64,000 nucleotides of DNA. It comes from Natronobeatus ordinarius (GTDB lineage Archaea > Halobacteriota > Halobacteria > Halobacteriales > Natrialbaceae). Made by a program: the position numbers and the translations under genes. The stretch covers positions 1,798,001 to 1,862,000 of the forward strand of contig NZ_CP101456.1 of NCBI RefSeq assembly GCF_024362485.1, in the 5' to 3' direction. Numbering within the stretch: the first letter of the stretch is position 1; every line of letters starts with the position of its first letter. Shown here one piece after another: positions 54,079 through 62,059 of this stretch. The notes below the pieces were generated by a model. It saw only the letters and a list, made by a program, of their open reading frames with translations, made no database searches and was not told the DNA's origin.

Positions 54079-55145
54079 TCGTCCGTGGCGGGTGCTGGTT
54101 GCTGGGGTGCGTTCAGACACATCGTTCCCTCCACGTCGCGACACTGACACTGCCGGAACTGGTAGTAGCCCGGTTCGAAGCCCGCGACGAACGGTTCGAC
54201 GAGGTCGGCCAGCACCTCGCCGAAGCGTGGGTCGTCGTGGGGAACCGGCACGCGGTGGAACTCGAGGCCGACGGCCTCGGCGTCCTCGCGGAGGTCGACG
54301 TCGAGCTCCGAGAGCGTCTCCGACTGTTCGTGCATGAAGCTCACCGGATCGACGACGACGCGATCGGCGTCCACCGTCTCGATCACGTCCTCGACGTCGG
54401 GCTGGGTCCACTCGATGTTCCGGTTCGAGTGGTTCTGGTAGCCGAGCTCGTACGTTTCGACGCCGACGAGCGCGGCGATCGTCTCACAGAACTCCTCGAC
54501 GTAGATGACGTACCGGCTCCCTTCCTCGAGGTAGTGCGTCGGGGTGCCGTGGGCCGAGAAGACGAGCGTCGTCTCCTCGTCGGCGAGGTCGACCCCGCGC
54601 TCGTCGGCGTGTGCCCTGATGGCGTCGGCGCGCAGCCGGGTGTAGAGGGGATGTTTGTGCCAGCCTGAGATTGGGCTCACTCGCACGTCCCACTCCTCGT
54701 GAGTCGCGACGGCCTCCTCGAGTTCGTCGAGTGCCGCGACGGTCGTCGACGGGCCACACAGCGGGTAGATCGGTAACCCGATCAGGTGCTCGACGCCGTC
54801 GTCGCGGGCTTCCTCGACGGCGTCCGCGACGTACGGCTCGAGGAACTGGTGGCCGACGTAGGTCTCGACGTCGATCCCCCGGTCGGCGAGGGCCGCTTCG
54901 AGCAGCGCCGCCTGGGCGTCGGACTGGGCGTTCAGCGGCGAGCCGCCGATCGCCTCGTACTCCTCGATCAGCCCGGGGGCACGCCGGCGGGCGAGTTCTC
55001 GGGAGCGCGCCATCGCCTCCTCCTCGGTCGTCGCGCCCTCGAGGTCGGCGTTGTTGAAGAAGATGTTAGTGAGGTACTCGACGACGACCTCGCGTTCCGG
55101 TTCGGGCGGTTCGCCGAAGTTGAGCAGGATGATTCCAGTCGTCAT
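54075..55145 (-). CDS. hemH: Ferrochelatase (HemH/CpfC)
   Basis: 356 aa. TGIILLNFGEPPEPE at the N-terminus, GLPIYPLCGPSTTVAALDEL, and LVFSAHGTPTHYLEEG with the catalytic His. MHEQSETLSELDVDL carries the second conserved His-Glu region. The C-terminal tail QFRQCQCRDVEGTMC holds three cysteines that could bind a [2Fe-2S] cluster, as in several ferrochelatases. Inserts Fe2+ into (copro)porphyrin. Confidence 0.93.
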   Translation of the reverse strand: MTTGIILLNFGEPPEPEREVVVEYLTNIFFNNADLEGATTEEEAMARSRELARRRAPGLIEEYEAIGGSPLNAQSDAQAALLEAALADRGIDVETYVGHQFLEPYVADAVEEARDDGVEHLIGLPIYPLCGPSTTVAALDELEEAVATHEEWDVRVSPISGWHKHPLYTRLRADAIRAHADERGVDLADEETTLVFSAHGTPTHYLEEGSRYVIYVEEFCETIAALVGVETYELGYQNHSNRNIEWTQPDVEDVIETVDADRVVVDPVSFMHEQSETLSELDVDLREDAEAVGLEFHRVPVPHDDPRFGEVLADLVEPFVAGFEPGYYQFRQCQCRDVEGTMCLNAPQQPAPATDE

Positions 55146-55343
55146 TGGTGAGTCAGCTATCGGCCCCTAGGGATGGGGGCATAACAACAGTTACTGCTCG
55201 GTGCGTCGGTCGGACAGCCTCTCGACTGTCGTTCGATAACCGAGGGTGCATGATCGAGACTCGGGAAGCGACGAACCTAACGCCCTCTCATCGTTCCCGT
55301 CCGGTGAGAACCGACGGGTCGATTCGGACATCGAGGTGGCCGC

Positions 55344-55655
55344 TTACGTAACTGGCTCGAGCCGAGCGTGACCGGGGCCGCGGAACTCGACGTCGTATCC
55401 CGCGAACGTGAACGCGACGGTCGGCGTCGACCCTCGTTGCCACGCGCCGTCGACGAACCGATCGAGTGCGCTGGTGTCGACGACGTCGTGGAGCGGTCGG
55501 AGGTCGGTCGGTTCACACTCCTCGATCGTCGCGACGGCCGTGACGATGGCCAGCGTCGGCTGCAGCGGCCGATCGTACGACACTTCGTAGACGGTCTCGC
55601 CCGCGTCGTTAGTGACGGCGTCGAGCTCGACCTCGAGTGTGGCGGGGACGTTCAT
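55344..55655 (-). CDS. HalOD1 output-domain protein
   Basis: 103 aa from ATG at 55655; an in-frame GTG at 55727 would add 24 residues. The HalOD1 pattern is YEVSYDRPLQPTLAIVTAVATIEECEPTDLRPLHDVVDTSALDRF (in part) and VAFTFAGYDVEFRG. A TATA-like CCCTTAAGC lies on the minus strand near 55744-55752, which leaves the start codon open. Small signalling-output protein of unknown partner. Confidence 0.72.
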   Translation of the reverse strand: MNVPATLEVELDAVTNDAGETVYEVSYDRPLQPTLAIVTAVATIEECEPTDLRPLHDVVDTSALDRFVDGAWQRGSTPTVAFTFAGYDVEFRGPGHARLEPVT

Positions 55656-55927
55656 GGCGACCGGATCGTCGACGAGGACACTGGCGTCTGAGGCAGACGC
55701 TGATATTGATTGTATTGCACTATACACTAATTCCGCCTGGGCGCGCTTAAGGGCTTCGGGGCCACAGGTCTCCCGGATCGTCCACGAGCTCGTCCGAACC
55801 GGTGGCCGACTGGGAAGTCACCGCGAGGGACCGCTCGAGCGAGGTGGCCGTGCGTATCGCTGCCGTCGTCGACGAATCGGGTCCCTTTTTGTGCCCGCCA
55901 ATCCATCAGTTCAGACGAGATCCTGTT

Positions 55928-56185
55928 ATGAGCACGCGATCGTCGTCCGGTCAGAAGGGTCTGGGATGGTACGGAGGAGTCGCCGCGATCTGGCTCGTCG
56001 TCAGCGCGATCGTCGTCGTCGGTATTCAGGCGCTCGACCCGGCGCCCGACGTCGTCAACGCCGGCTACCTCGCGAGCATGTTGATCTTCGGGTTCGCCGC
56101 CGTCGCGATCGCGATCATCATCGCTCGACTCGGCGACCGCGCGACGCCGAGCGATCAGGGGCCCGACTGGTCGTCGAACCGGTAA
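55928..56185 (+). CDS. Small two-span membrane protein
   Basis: 85 aa from ATG at 55928. WYGGVAAIWLVVSAIVVVGI and GYLASMLIFGFAAVAIAIIIA are two spans joined by a short acidic loop. No family recognised. It stands at the edge of the nos region but has no evident link to it. Confidence 0.55.
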   Translation: MSTRSSSGQKGLGWYGGVAAIWLVVSAIVVVGIQALDPAPDVVNAGYLASMLIFGFAAVAIAIIIARLGDRATPSDQGPDWSSNR

Positions 56186-56212
56186 CGAACTCCAGTCGGC
56201 AGCGTCGTCGCC

Positions 56213-56563
56213 TCAGAGGCGATCACGGTCGTTCTTCTCGGCGCCAACCGATCCGCTCCGATAGATCGCAAAGAGCAGCAACACGGCGATGACGAAGTCG
56301 AGGCCGTGCTCGACGAGGTGGTGGAGTCCCATCGGGACGACCTCGAAGACGGTTCCGAGTCCGACGACCGTTCTGATGACGAGCGCGCCGAGCGCGAGCG
56401 TGATGAGGAGATACGGCGTCGTCCGCCGCCGCCGGTAGGCGACCACCCCGAGCAAGAAGAGTCCCGTCGTCCCAATCCCTGCCAGCACGAGGATAGTGAG
56501 CAACAGCGGCGAGTCGCGCACCTCGGGCCAGGCCATCAGCGAGAGTAGTTCGACGTAGATCAT
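56213..56563 (-). CDS. Multi-span small membrane protein beside the nos region (probably DUF7471)
   Basis: 116 aa. Three spans at about residues 20-40, 50-68 and 85-103, the last two separated by VPMGLHHLVEHGLDFVIA with two His residues that could bind metal or haem. Divergent from the winged-helix regulator at 56789, a pairing I have seen in haloarchaea (family number from memory). Possible membrane sensor or redox partner for that regulator. Confidence 0.6.
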   Translation of the reverse strand: MIYVELLSLMAWPEVRDSPLLLTILVLAGIGTTGLFLLGVVAYRRRRTTPYLLITLALGALVIRTVVGLGTVFEVVPMGLHHLVEHGLDFVIAVLLLFAIYRSGSVGAEKNDRDRL

Positions 56564-56788
56564 GGGTGCAGATCGACTCGAGGATCGTCTCCCGACACCG
56601 GGTCACTGCACGGCGGTCGGTCCCACAGGGGTGCACCGTCGAGCGTCGACCCCGAGAGACGAGCGGTGGGGTCGAGACTGGACAGTCCTTCGCACCTCGA
56701 TCGGTTCCGGGCTCCGGTACCTGGCGCCATCCCGTTACTATATCGTGGTCGTTTTCGTGTAGTAAGTACATCGGTCGAGTACGAGAGC

Positions 56789-57331
56789 ATGAGCGACGTA
56801 CGACACGCCATCGAACGACGGGTCAGGGCCGATCCTGGCATTCACTTCAACGCGCTGGTCCGCGAGCTCGACCTGGCTGTCGGACAGACGCAGTATCACG
56901 TCCGACGGCTGTTACGCTCGGGCGAGATCGTCTCCGAGGAACTCTACGGACGAACTCACTACTACCCGGTCGACTACGACGACTGGGATCGGCGGGCGCT
57001 CGCGCTGCTCCGCCGGGAGACCTGCCGCGACGTCCTCGTCTACCTCATCGAGTTCGGCCCGGCCCGGCCGGACGAGGTGGCCGACGAACTCGGCGTCGTT
57101 CGAAGCACACTCGAGTGGCACCTCGATCACCTCCTCGAGTGCGAGCTCGTCGAAAAGCAGTACGGCGAGCGAAATCGGGTGACGCTTCACCTCGCCACCC
57201 CCGAACGAACCGGCAAGCTGCTGGCGCGCGTCACGCCCTCGGTCGCCGACCGACTCGCCGACCGCTTCACCCGCCTCGTCGACCACCTCCTCGAGGACGC
57301 GGTGTCGACTTCGAACTATAGTACGCGTTGA
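56789..57331 (+). CDS. Winged-helix transcriptional regulator with two HTH domains
   Basis: 180 aa from ATG at 56789. HTH 1 covers about 5-65 (GIHFNALVRELDLAVGQTQYHVRRLL, in part), and HTH 2 about 70-140 (GPARPDEVADELGVVRSTLEWHLDHLLEC, in part). No ligand domain is visible. A TATA-like TTACTATATC lies at about 56734-56743. Divergent from the small membrane protein and upstream of nosD, so a candidate nos regulator. Confidence 0.82.
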   Translation: MSDVRHAIERRVRADPGIHFNALVRELDLAVGQTQYHVRRLLRSGEIVSEELYGRTHYYPVDYDDWDRRALALLRRETCRDVLVYLIEFGPARPDEVADELGVVRSTLEWHLDHLLECELVEKQYGERNRVTLHLATPERTGKLLARVTPSVADRLADRFTRLVDHLLEDAVSTSNYSTR

Positions 57332-57612
57332 CAGTCGTTGCACACCCATGCCGAACGGCTGGCCGCTCGGCTGTGACCGGGTGGACATCGCTTACTATGC
57401 GTCGCGCTCGATCCAGCCCTTCTGTCGAGTTCGACGGCGCCCGTTGTACTCGGTTTCGATTCGTGCGCGTCGAGCGGTCGTGTCGGCTGACCGGTCAGTC
57501 GTGATCGACCGCTCGAGTCGACGGGACGGGGCCGCTGACGGCGTGTTCTTCCGACTCCGTCCTTCGACGGCCGAACCAGACGGTATATTTCGGCTGTGTC
57601 CCTAGTTCCGGT

Positions 57613-59538
57613 GTGCGCGAGATACCTCGATCCGTCTGGTTCGGCCTCGTCGTGGCGCTCGTGGTGGTCGGCGCTGCGGGGTTGTTCGTCGTCGACGTGG
57701 GCGCGACCGATCCGGACCCGGTTCACTTCGACGACACCGTCGCGATGGGTATCTCACACCAGGTCGAGTTCGGACTCGATGACGAGACCGAACTTCCGCG
57801 CGTGCAGGTGTTCTACTCACAGTACCAGTACGTCGTCGGCTACTACGGCGTCGAAACGTTCGTCGACGACCTCCGACAGGAGGGCCACGAACAACGCTTC
57901 GGCTATCCGCTCGCGGTGTACGTCACCGACTACAGCGGGGTCGACTTCGAGCTGAGCGACGAGGGCTACCCGGTGACGGACGAGTTCGTCGGCTGGGTCC
58001 ACGCCGAAGACGCCTGGTACGTCGCCGGGAGCGACGCCCGCTCGCCCGCCGGCGAGACCGTCGTCCCGTTCGCCGACCGCGACGACGCCGAGGCGTTCGC
58101 CGACGAGCACGGCGGCTCGGTCATGTCGTGGGAAGCGGTCCTCGAGGCGGAGTTCGACCTCGCAGGTGCGGAAGTGATTCGTGAGCGAATCGACGACCAG
58201 CACGCCGGGGCGGACCGCTTGGTCGAGGAGTCGCGGTCGTACCTCGAGCGCCCCGTCTCGACCGTCGTCGGCGAGGACGCCGACACCGTCCAGGAAGCGA
58301 TCGACGCGGCGGAGCCGGGTACGACGGTCGTCGTTCCTGAGGGAACGTACGAGGAGGTCCTCGAGATCGACGAGCCGATCACGCTCGCCGGAGAGGGCGA
58401 GGTGACGATCCGGGGCGACGAGAACGGCTCGGTCGTCCACGTGACCGCCGACGAGGCGGCCGTGACGGGGCTCGAGGTCACCGGCGTGGGCGACACGGGC
58501 CGCGACCCCGACGCCGAGGTCGACGAGGACGAGTGGGACGCGGCCCTGGAGGTCGGCTACGGCCACGGCGACGCCGGCGTCGAAGTCGTCGACGCTGACC
58601 ACGTGTTGATCGAGGCGGTGACCATCGAGACGGCAGCCAACGGCATCCTGCTTCGTGATTCCCACGACGCGGTCGTCCGGGACGTGACCGTCTACGGAGA
58701 CGAGGAGTGGGGACAGGGATACATGGGCGTGATGAACATGCGCGCGTCGGGTGTCATCGAGGAGTCGACGCTCACCGACGGGCGCGACAACGTCTACATG
58801 CACCGGGCGAACGGCCTCGTCGTCCGGGACAACGACCTCCTCGGTGGCCGGTACGCCGTTCACTTCATGTACACCTCGGATTCGCTGATCGCGAACAACA
58901 CGGTCCGCGACCAGCACGACGCCGGCATCTACGTCATGACCGATCCCGAGCGCAACGCGATCGTCGACAACGACGTTCGCGGGGTGCCAAGCGGGATCAT
59001 CACCGACGGAAGCGACTCCTACATCGCGGGGAACGTCGTCGTCGACGCGATCGAGGGCATGCGGATCGGGACGGGGAACTCGATCTACGAGGCGAACGTC
59101 TTCCTCGAGAACGACGTCGGCGTGCGTTCGCGCTCCGTCCTCCCCTCCGATCGCGTGGCCGGGAACGACTTCCTGAACAACGAGATCCACGCGACCGCGA
59201 CCTCCGGCCCGCTTCGCATCTGGACGCACGACGGCGCGGGTAACTACTGGGCGGGCGCCATCGGAACGCCCGACGGCGACGTCCTCGACCGGACGTACTC
59301 GGCGACCGATCCCGTCGACGAACGGCTCCACCGCGTCGACGGGACGCCAACGCTCGCCCAGGCACCCGCCCTCGACGCGACGAAGGGATTACAGGGAACC
59401 GTCCCCGGAATGCGGGCACAGAGCATCGTCGACACGGCACCGCGGTGTGAACCGGCGAACGCCGACGCACTCGAGGCGGCCGGCTACGGCGACCGACTCG
59501 ACGACCACGCGTGTGGAGCGACAGACGAGACACCATGA
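57613..59538 (+). CDS. nosD: NosD-type periplasmic beta-helix protein with N-terminal NosL-like domain
   Basis: 641 aa from GTG at 57613, 26 nt after the TATA TATATTT (57584-57590). Residues 1-30 are a signal anchor. Residues 40-190 resemble the NosL fold (AWYVAGSDARSPAGETVVPF and DDAEAFADEHGGSVMSWEAV match the NosL C-terminal half) but lack the Cys-Cys-Met copper site. From about 215 on, a right-handed beta-helix (TVQEAIDAAEPGTTVVVPEG and repeated NDL, NTV and NDV turns) is typical of NosD. It acts outside the membrane in nitrous-oxide reductase copper-site assembly with NosF and NosY. Confidence 0.87.
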   Translation: MREIPRSVWFGLVVALVVVGAAGLFVVDVGATDPDPVHFDDTVAMGISHQVEFGLDDETELPRVQVFYSQYQYVVGYYGVETFVDDLRQEGHEQRFGYPLAVYVTDYSGVDFELSDEGYPVTDEFVGWVHAEDAWYVAGSDARSPAGETVVPFADRDDAEAFADEHGGSVMSWEAVLEAEFDLAGAEVIRERIDDQHAGADRLVEESRSYLERPVSTVVGEDADTVQEAIDAAEPGTTVVVPEGTYEEVLEIDEPITLAGEGEVTIRGDENGSVVHVTADEAAVTGLEVTGVGDTGRDPDAEVDEDEWDAALEVGYGHGDAGVEVVDADHVLIEAVTIETAANGILLRDSHDAVVRDVTVYGDEEWGQGYMGVMNMRASGVIEESTLTDGRDNVYMHRANGLVVRDNDLLGGRYAVHFMYTSDSLIANNTVRDQHDAGIYVMTDPERNAIVDNDVRGVPSGIITDGSDSYIAGNVVVDAIEGMRIGTGNSIYEANVFLENDVGVRSRSVLPSDRVAGNDFLNNEIHATATSGPLRIWTHDGAGNYWAGAIGTPDGDVLDRTYSATDPVDERLHRVDGTPTLAQAPALDATKGLQGTVPGMRAQSIVDTAPRCEPANADALEAAGYGDRLDDHACGATDETP

Positions 59539-60272
59539 CCGAAGACACACCAATACTCGAGGCAGCGAACGTAGACAAGTCGTACGGCGACGTCCCCGTC
59601 CTCGAGGGCGTCTCGCTCGGCGTTCGAGCGGGCGAGGTGACGGGACTGATCGGACCGAACGGTGCAGGCAAGTCGACGCTGATCCGTGTCCTCACGGGGC
59701 TCCACGAGCCGACCGATGGCTCAGTCGAGTACCACGGCCCCGACACTGCCCGACCGATCGGCTACCTCCCGCAGCGACCCGAGTTCCGCCCCGGATTTTC
59801 GACCCTCGAGACGCTCAGCTACTACGCGTCGCTGGTCGGCGACGACGAGGAGACTGCCTACGACCACCTCGAGCGCGTCGGCCTCGAGGCGGCGGCGGAT
59901 CGGCCCGTCGAGGCGCTCTCGGGTGGGATGACCCGTCTGCTCGGCATCGCCCAGGCGACCATCGGCGACCCGCCGGTGATCGTCCTCGACGAGCCCGGGA
60001 GCGGCCTCGATCCAGGGATGTCAGTCCACGTCTTCGACGTCGCCTCCGGTCTGGCGGCGTCCGGGGCGGCCGTCTTATTGAGCTCACACGACCTCACGCT
60101 CGTCGAACGGAACGCCGACCGGGTCGCGTTGATCGACGAAGGGCGAATCGTCGAGGACGGGCAGACGACGGCGGTCGTCGACCGGCTCGGCGTCGACTCG
60201 CTGTTCGACGCGTTCGAGGCGTCGGTCGCCGGTGAGGCTGGCACGGTCCGCGTCAAGGGTGGTTCCGCATGA
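59535..60272 (+). CDS. nosF: NosF-type ABC transporter ATPase
   Basis: 245 aa from ATG at 59535 (overlaps the nosD stop). Walker A GPNGAGKSTLIR, signature ALSGGMTRLLG, Walker B VIVLDEPGSGLD and H-loop SSHDLT. It drives the NosY permease in maturation of the Cu-S cluster of N2O reductase. ATGA overlap with nosY. Confidence 0.9.
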   Translation: MTEDTPILEAANVDKSYGDVPVLEGVSLGVRAGEVTGLIGPNGAGKSTLIRVLTGLHEPTDGSVEYHGPDTARPIGYLPQRPEFRPGFSTLETLSYYASLVGDDEETAYDHLERVGLEAAADRPVEALSGGMTRLLGIAQATIGDPPVIVLDEPGSGLDPGMSVHVFDVASGLAASGAAVLLSSHDLTLVERNADRVALIDEGRIVEDGQTTAVVDRLGVDSLFDAFEASVAGEAGTVRVKGGSA

Positions 60273-61186
60273 ACGGAGAGACCGGAACCGGCGACGACGT
60301 CGCCGGCGAGACCGTCGCCCGGGAGAAAGCTGACACCCGGGTGAACGACCAGATCGGCGACCGAACCGCTCCGGGTCCGGGCCACGTCGTCGCGACGATC
60401 GTCCGCCGCGAGCTGTGGACCGTCGTCCGAACCCGAACGTTCCTGCTGCTCGGATTCGCGCTGACCGCCGTCTTGCTCGGCGTCGCCGTTCTCAGTGGCG
60501 GCCTCCGGGCCGGCTACGTGCCGACGGCGGTCGACCTGCTCACCCCGCTCGAGCTCCTCGTCCCCGTCGTCGCCGTCGCCTTCGGCTACCGCGCGGTGCT
60601 CGGCGACGAGCAACGCGGCGAACTCGACGTCTTGCGGACGTACCCCGTCTCGCCGTGGCAGATCGTCGGCGGAATCTACCTGGGACGGGCGGCCGGCCTG
60701 GTCGCGGCGGTTACCCTCCCGCTCGCGTTCGTCGGCGTCGCGGTCGCACTGACCGAGCGAGAGGCGTCGATCCTCTACGCGACCCACACCGGCGCCGACT
60801 CGCCGCTTCTGTACCTCCGGGTGGTTCTCCTGACGATCTTGTTCGCCCTGGTGTTGCTCGCCGTGGCACTCGCCATCTCGGCGATCGCGAGCACCGCCCG
60901 AAGCGCGCTCGCCCTCGGCGTCGTCGCCCTCGTCGTCTTGCTCGTCGGGGCCGACCTCGCGCTCGTCTACGGCCTCTCCTCGGGGATCGTTCCCGAAGGG
61001 AGCCTGATCCACGCCCTCGCACTGAGTCCGCTTAGCGCCTACCGCGGGCTCGTCCTCGAGACGGCCGTCGTCGTCGCCGCCGGCACCGGCCCCCAGACGG
61101 CCGCCCCGCTCTCGAGCGTGATCGGACTGTTGGTCTGGGGCGTCGGCTCGCTCGCGGTCGCGACCGCCGCGCTTCGACGATCCTGA
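60269..61186 (+). CDS. nosY: NosY-type ABC transporter permease
   Basis: 305 aa. A 50-residue acidic N-terminus, then six spans. HVVATIVRRELWTVVRTRTFLLLG is the standard start of the family (in part), and LGDEQRGELDVLRTYPVSPWQIVGGIYLGR (in part) is the conserved loop to the ATPase. Forms the membrane core of the NosDFY complex. Convergent with nosL. Confidence 0.9.
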   Translation: MNGETGTGDDVAGETVAREKADTRVNDQIGDRTAPGPGHVVATIVRRELWTVVRTRTFLLLGFALTAVLLGVAVLSGGLRAGYVPTAVDLLTPLELLVPVVAVAFGYRAVLGDEQRGELDVLRTYPVSPWQIVGGIYLGRAAGLVAAVTLPLAFVGVAVALTEREASILYATHTGADSPLLYLRVVLLTILFALVLLAVALAISAIASTARSALALGVVALVVLLVGADLALVYGLSSGIVPEGSLIHALALSPLSAYRGLVLETAVVVAAGTGPQTAAPLSSVIGLLVWGVGSLAVATAALRRS

Positions 61187-61284
61187 CGCTGTAACGGCCG
61201 ACAGAACGTACGGTGCGTCGTCAAGTTCTCTTCGCCAGCCGAGACTGCCTGAACAGGGAACTCGACCGATTCGAACAGAAGCAG

Positions 61285-61890
61285 CTACCCGAGGCCGTCG
61301 ATCAGTTCTCGAGAGATCTCGTCGTGCTCGAGGATGTGTCCGCCGTACTCCTCGGCGAAGGCGTTGGCGTCGTCGGCGTCGGAGAAGCCGACGATCGACT
61401 GGCCCATCGCACCGTAGGCGTCGCTGCCGGCCACCAGTGTGAGTTCGGTGGCGTCGGCGAAGTACTCGGCTTCGATGTGTTCGGTAATGAACAGCATCCC
61501 CTGTTCGTCGTACACCTCCCAGTCGTCTCCAACGGCCGTGTAATCGGTGAGATAGAGGACGGTCGGATCGAAGCCGAGATCCTTCTGATCGAAGACGTAA
61601 TCGTACGCACAGAGGCTGCTACAGAAGTACGCCGGCTCGTCGACGTCTCTTCCTGCAGGCAGTGCGTCTTCGTCGGCGTAGAACGCCTGTCCGCTGGGGC
61701 CCGGGTGCATCTCGACGATCATCCCACAGACTTCACAGCTCTGCTCGTCGTCGAGCGAGATTGGATCGGGGACCTCGCCGTCGTCGCCGAAACAGCCGGC
61801 CAGCGCCGCCAGACCCGCGGTCCCGGTCGCGACGAGAACGGCCCGCCGGGACGCGCACGGTCCGTGATTCGATGTCGTGTGTCGCTCCAT
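61285..61890 (-). CDS. nosL: NosL copper-binding lipoprotein
   Basis: 201 aa from ATG at 61890, 26 nt after the TATA on the minus strand (61913-61918). Tat-like CASRRAVLVATG with a LAGC lipobox anchors it outside the membrane. The copper site SCEVCGMIVEMHPGP supplies two Cys and a Met. YFCSSLCAYDYVF adds a second Cys pair, and GFSDADDANAFAEEYGGHI ends the NosL fold. It delivers Cu to N2O reductase. No nosZ gene is in the window. Confidence 0.9.
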   Translation of the reverse strand: MERHTTSNHGPCASRRAVLVATGTAGLAALAGCFGDDGEVPDPISLDDEQSCEVCGMIVEMHPGPSGQAFYADEDALPAGRDVDEPAYFCSSLCAYDYVFDQKDLGFDPTVLYLTDYTAVGDDWEVYDEQGMLFITEHIEAEYFADATELTLVAGSDAYGAMGQSIVGFSDADDANAFAEEYGGHILEHDEISRELIDGLG

Positions 61891-62026
61891 ACCGCCACTA
61901 GCCACCCCGTCGATAAATGACGTCTGGTGTGAACGCCGAACGACCCCTCGTGACTGTGCCGGAACGAGGGCGTCTGGACGGTCGTCTCACGGCATCGGCC
62001 CGAAGACCGACATCGTTCCTGGCCAA

Positions 62027-62051
62027 ACTTTATACTATATCAACATAAAGT
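62027..62051 (+). promoter_or_regulatory. Promoter of the TraB-like gene with inverted repeat
   Basis: The TATA TTTATAC (62029-62035) is 28 nt before the ATG. It is embedded in a perfect 7-bp inverted repeat, ACTTTAT (62027-62033) and ATAAAGT (62045-62051), 11 nt apart, spanning TATA to near the transcript start. The layout suits a repressor operator. Confidence 0.55.
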
Positions 62052-62059
62052 GCGGGTCG

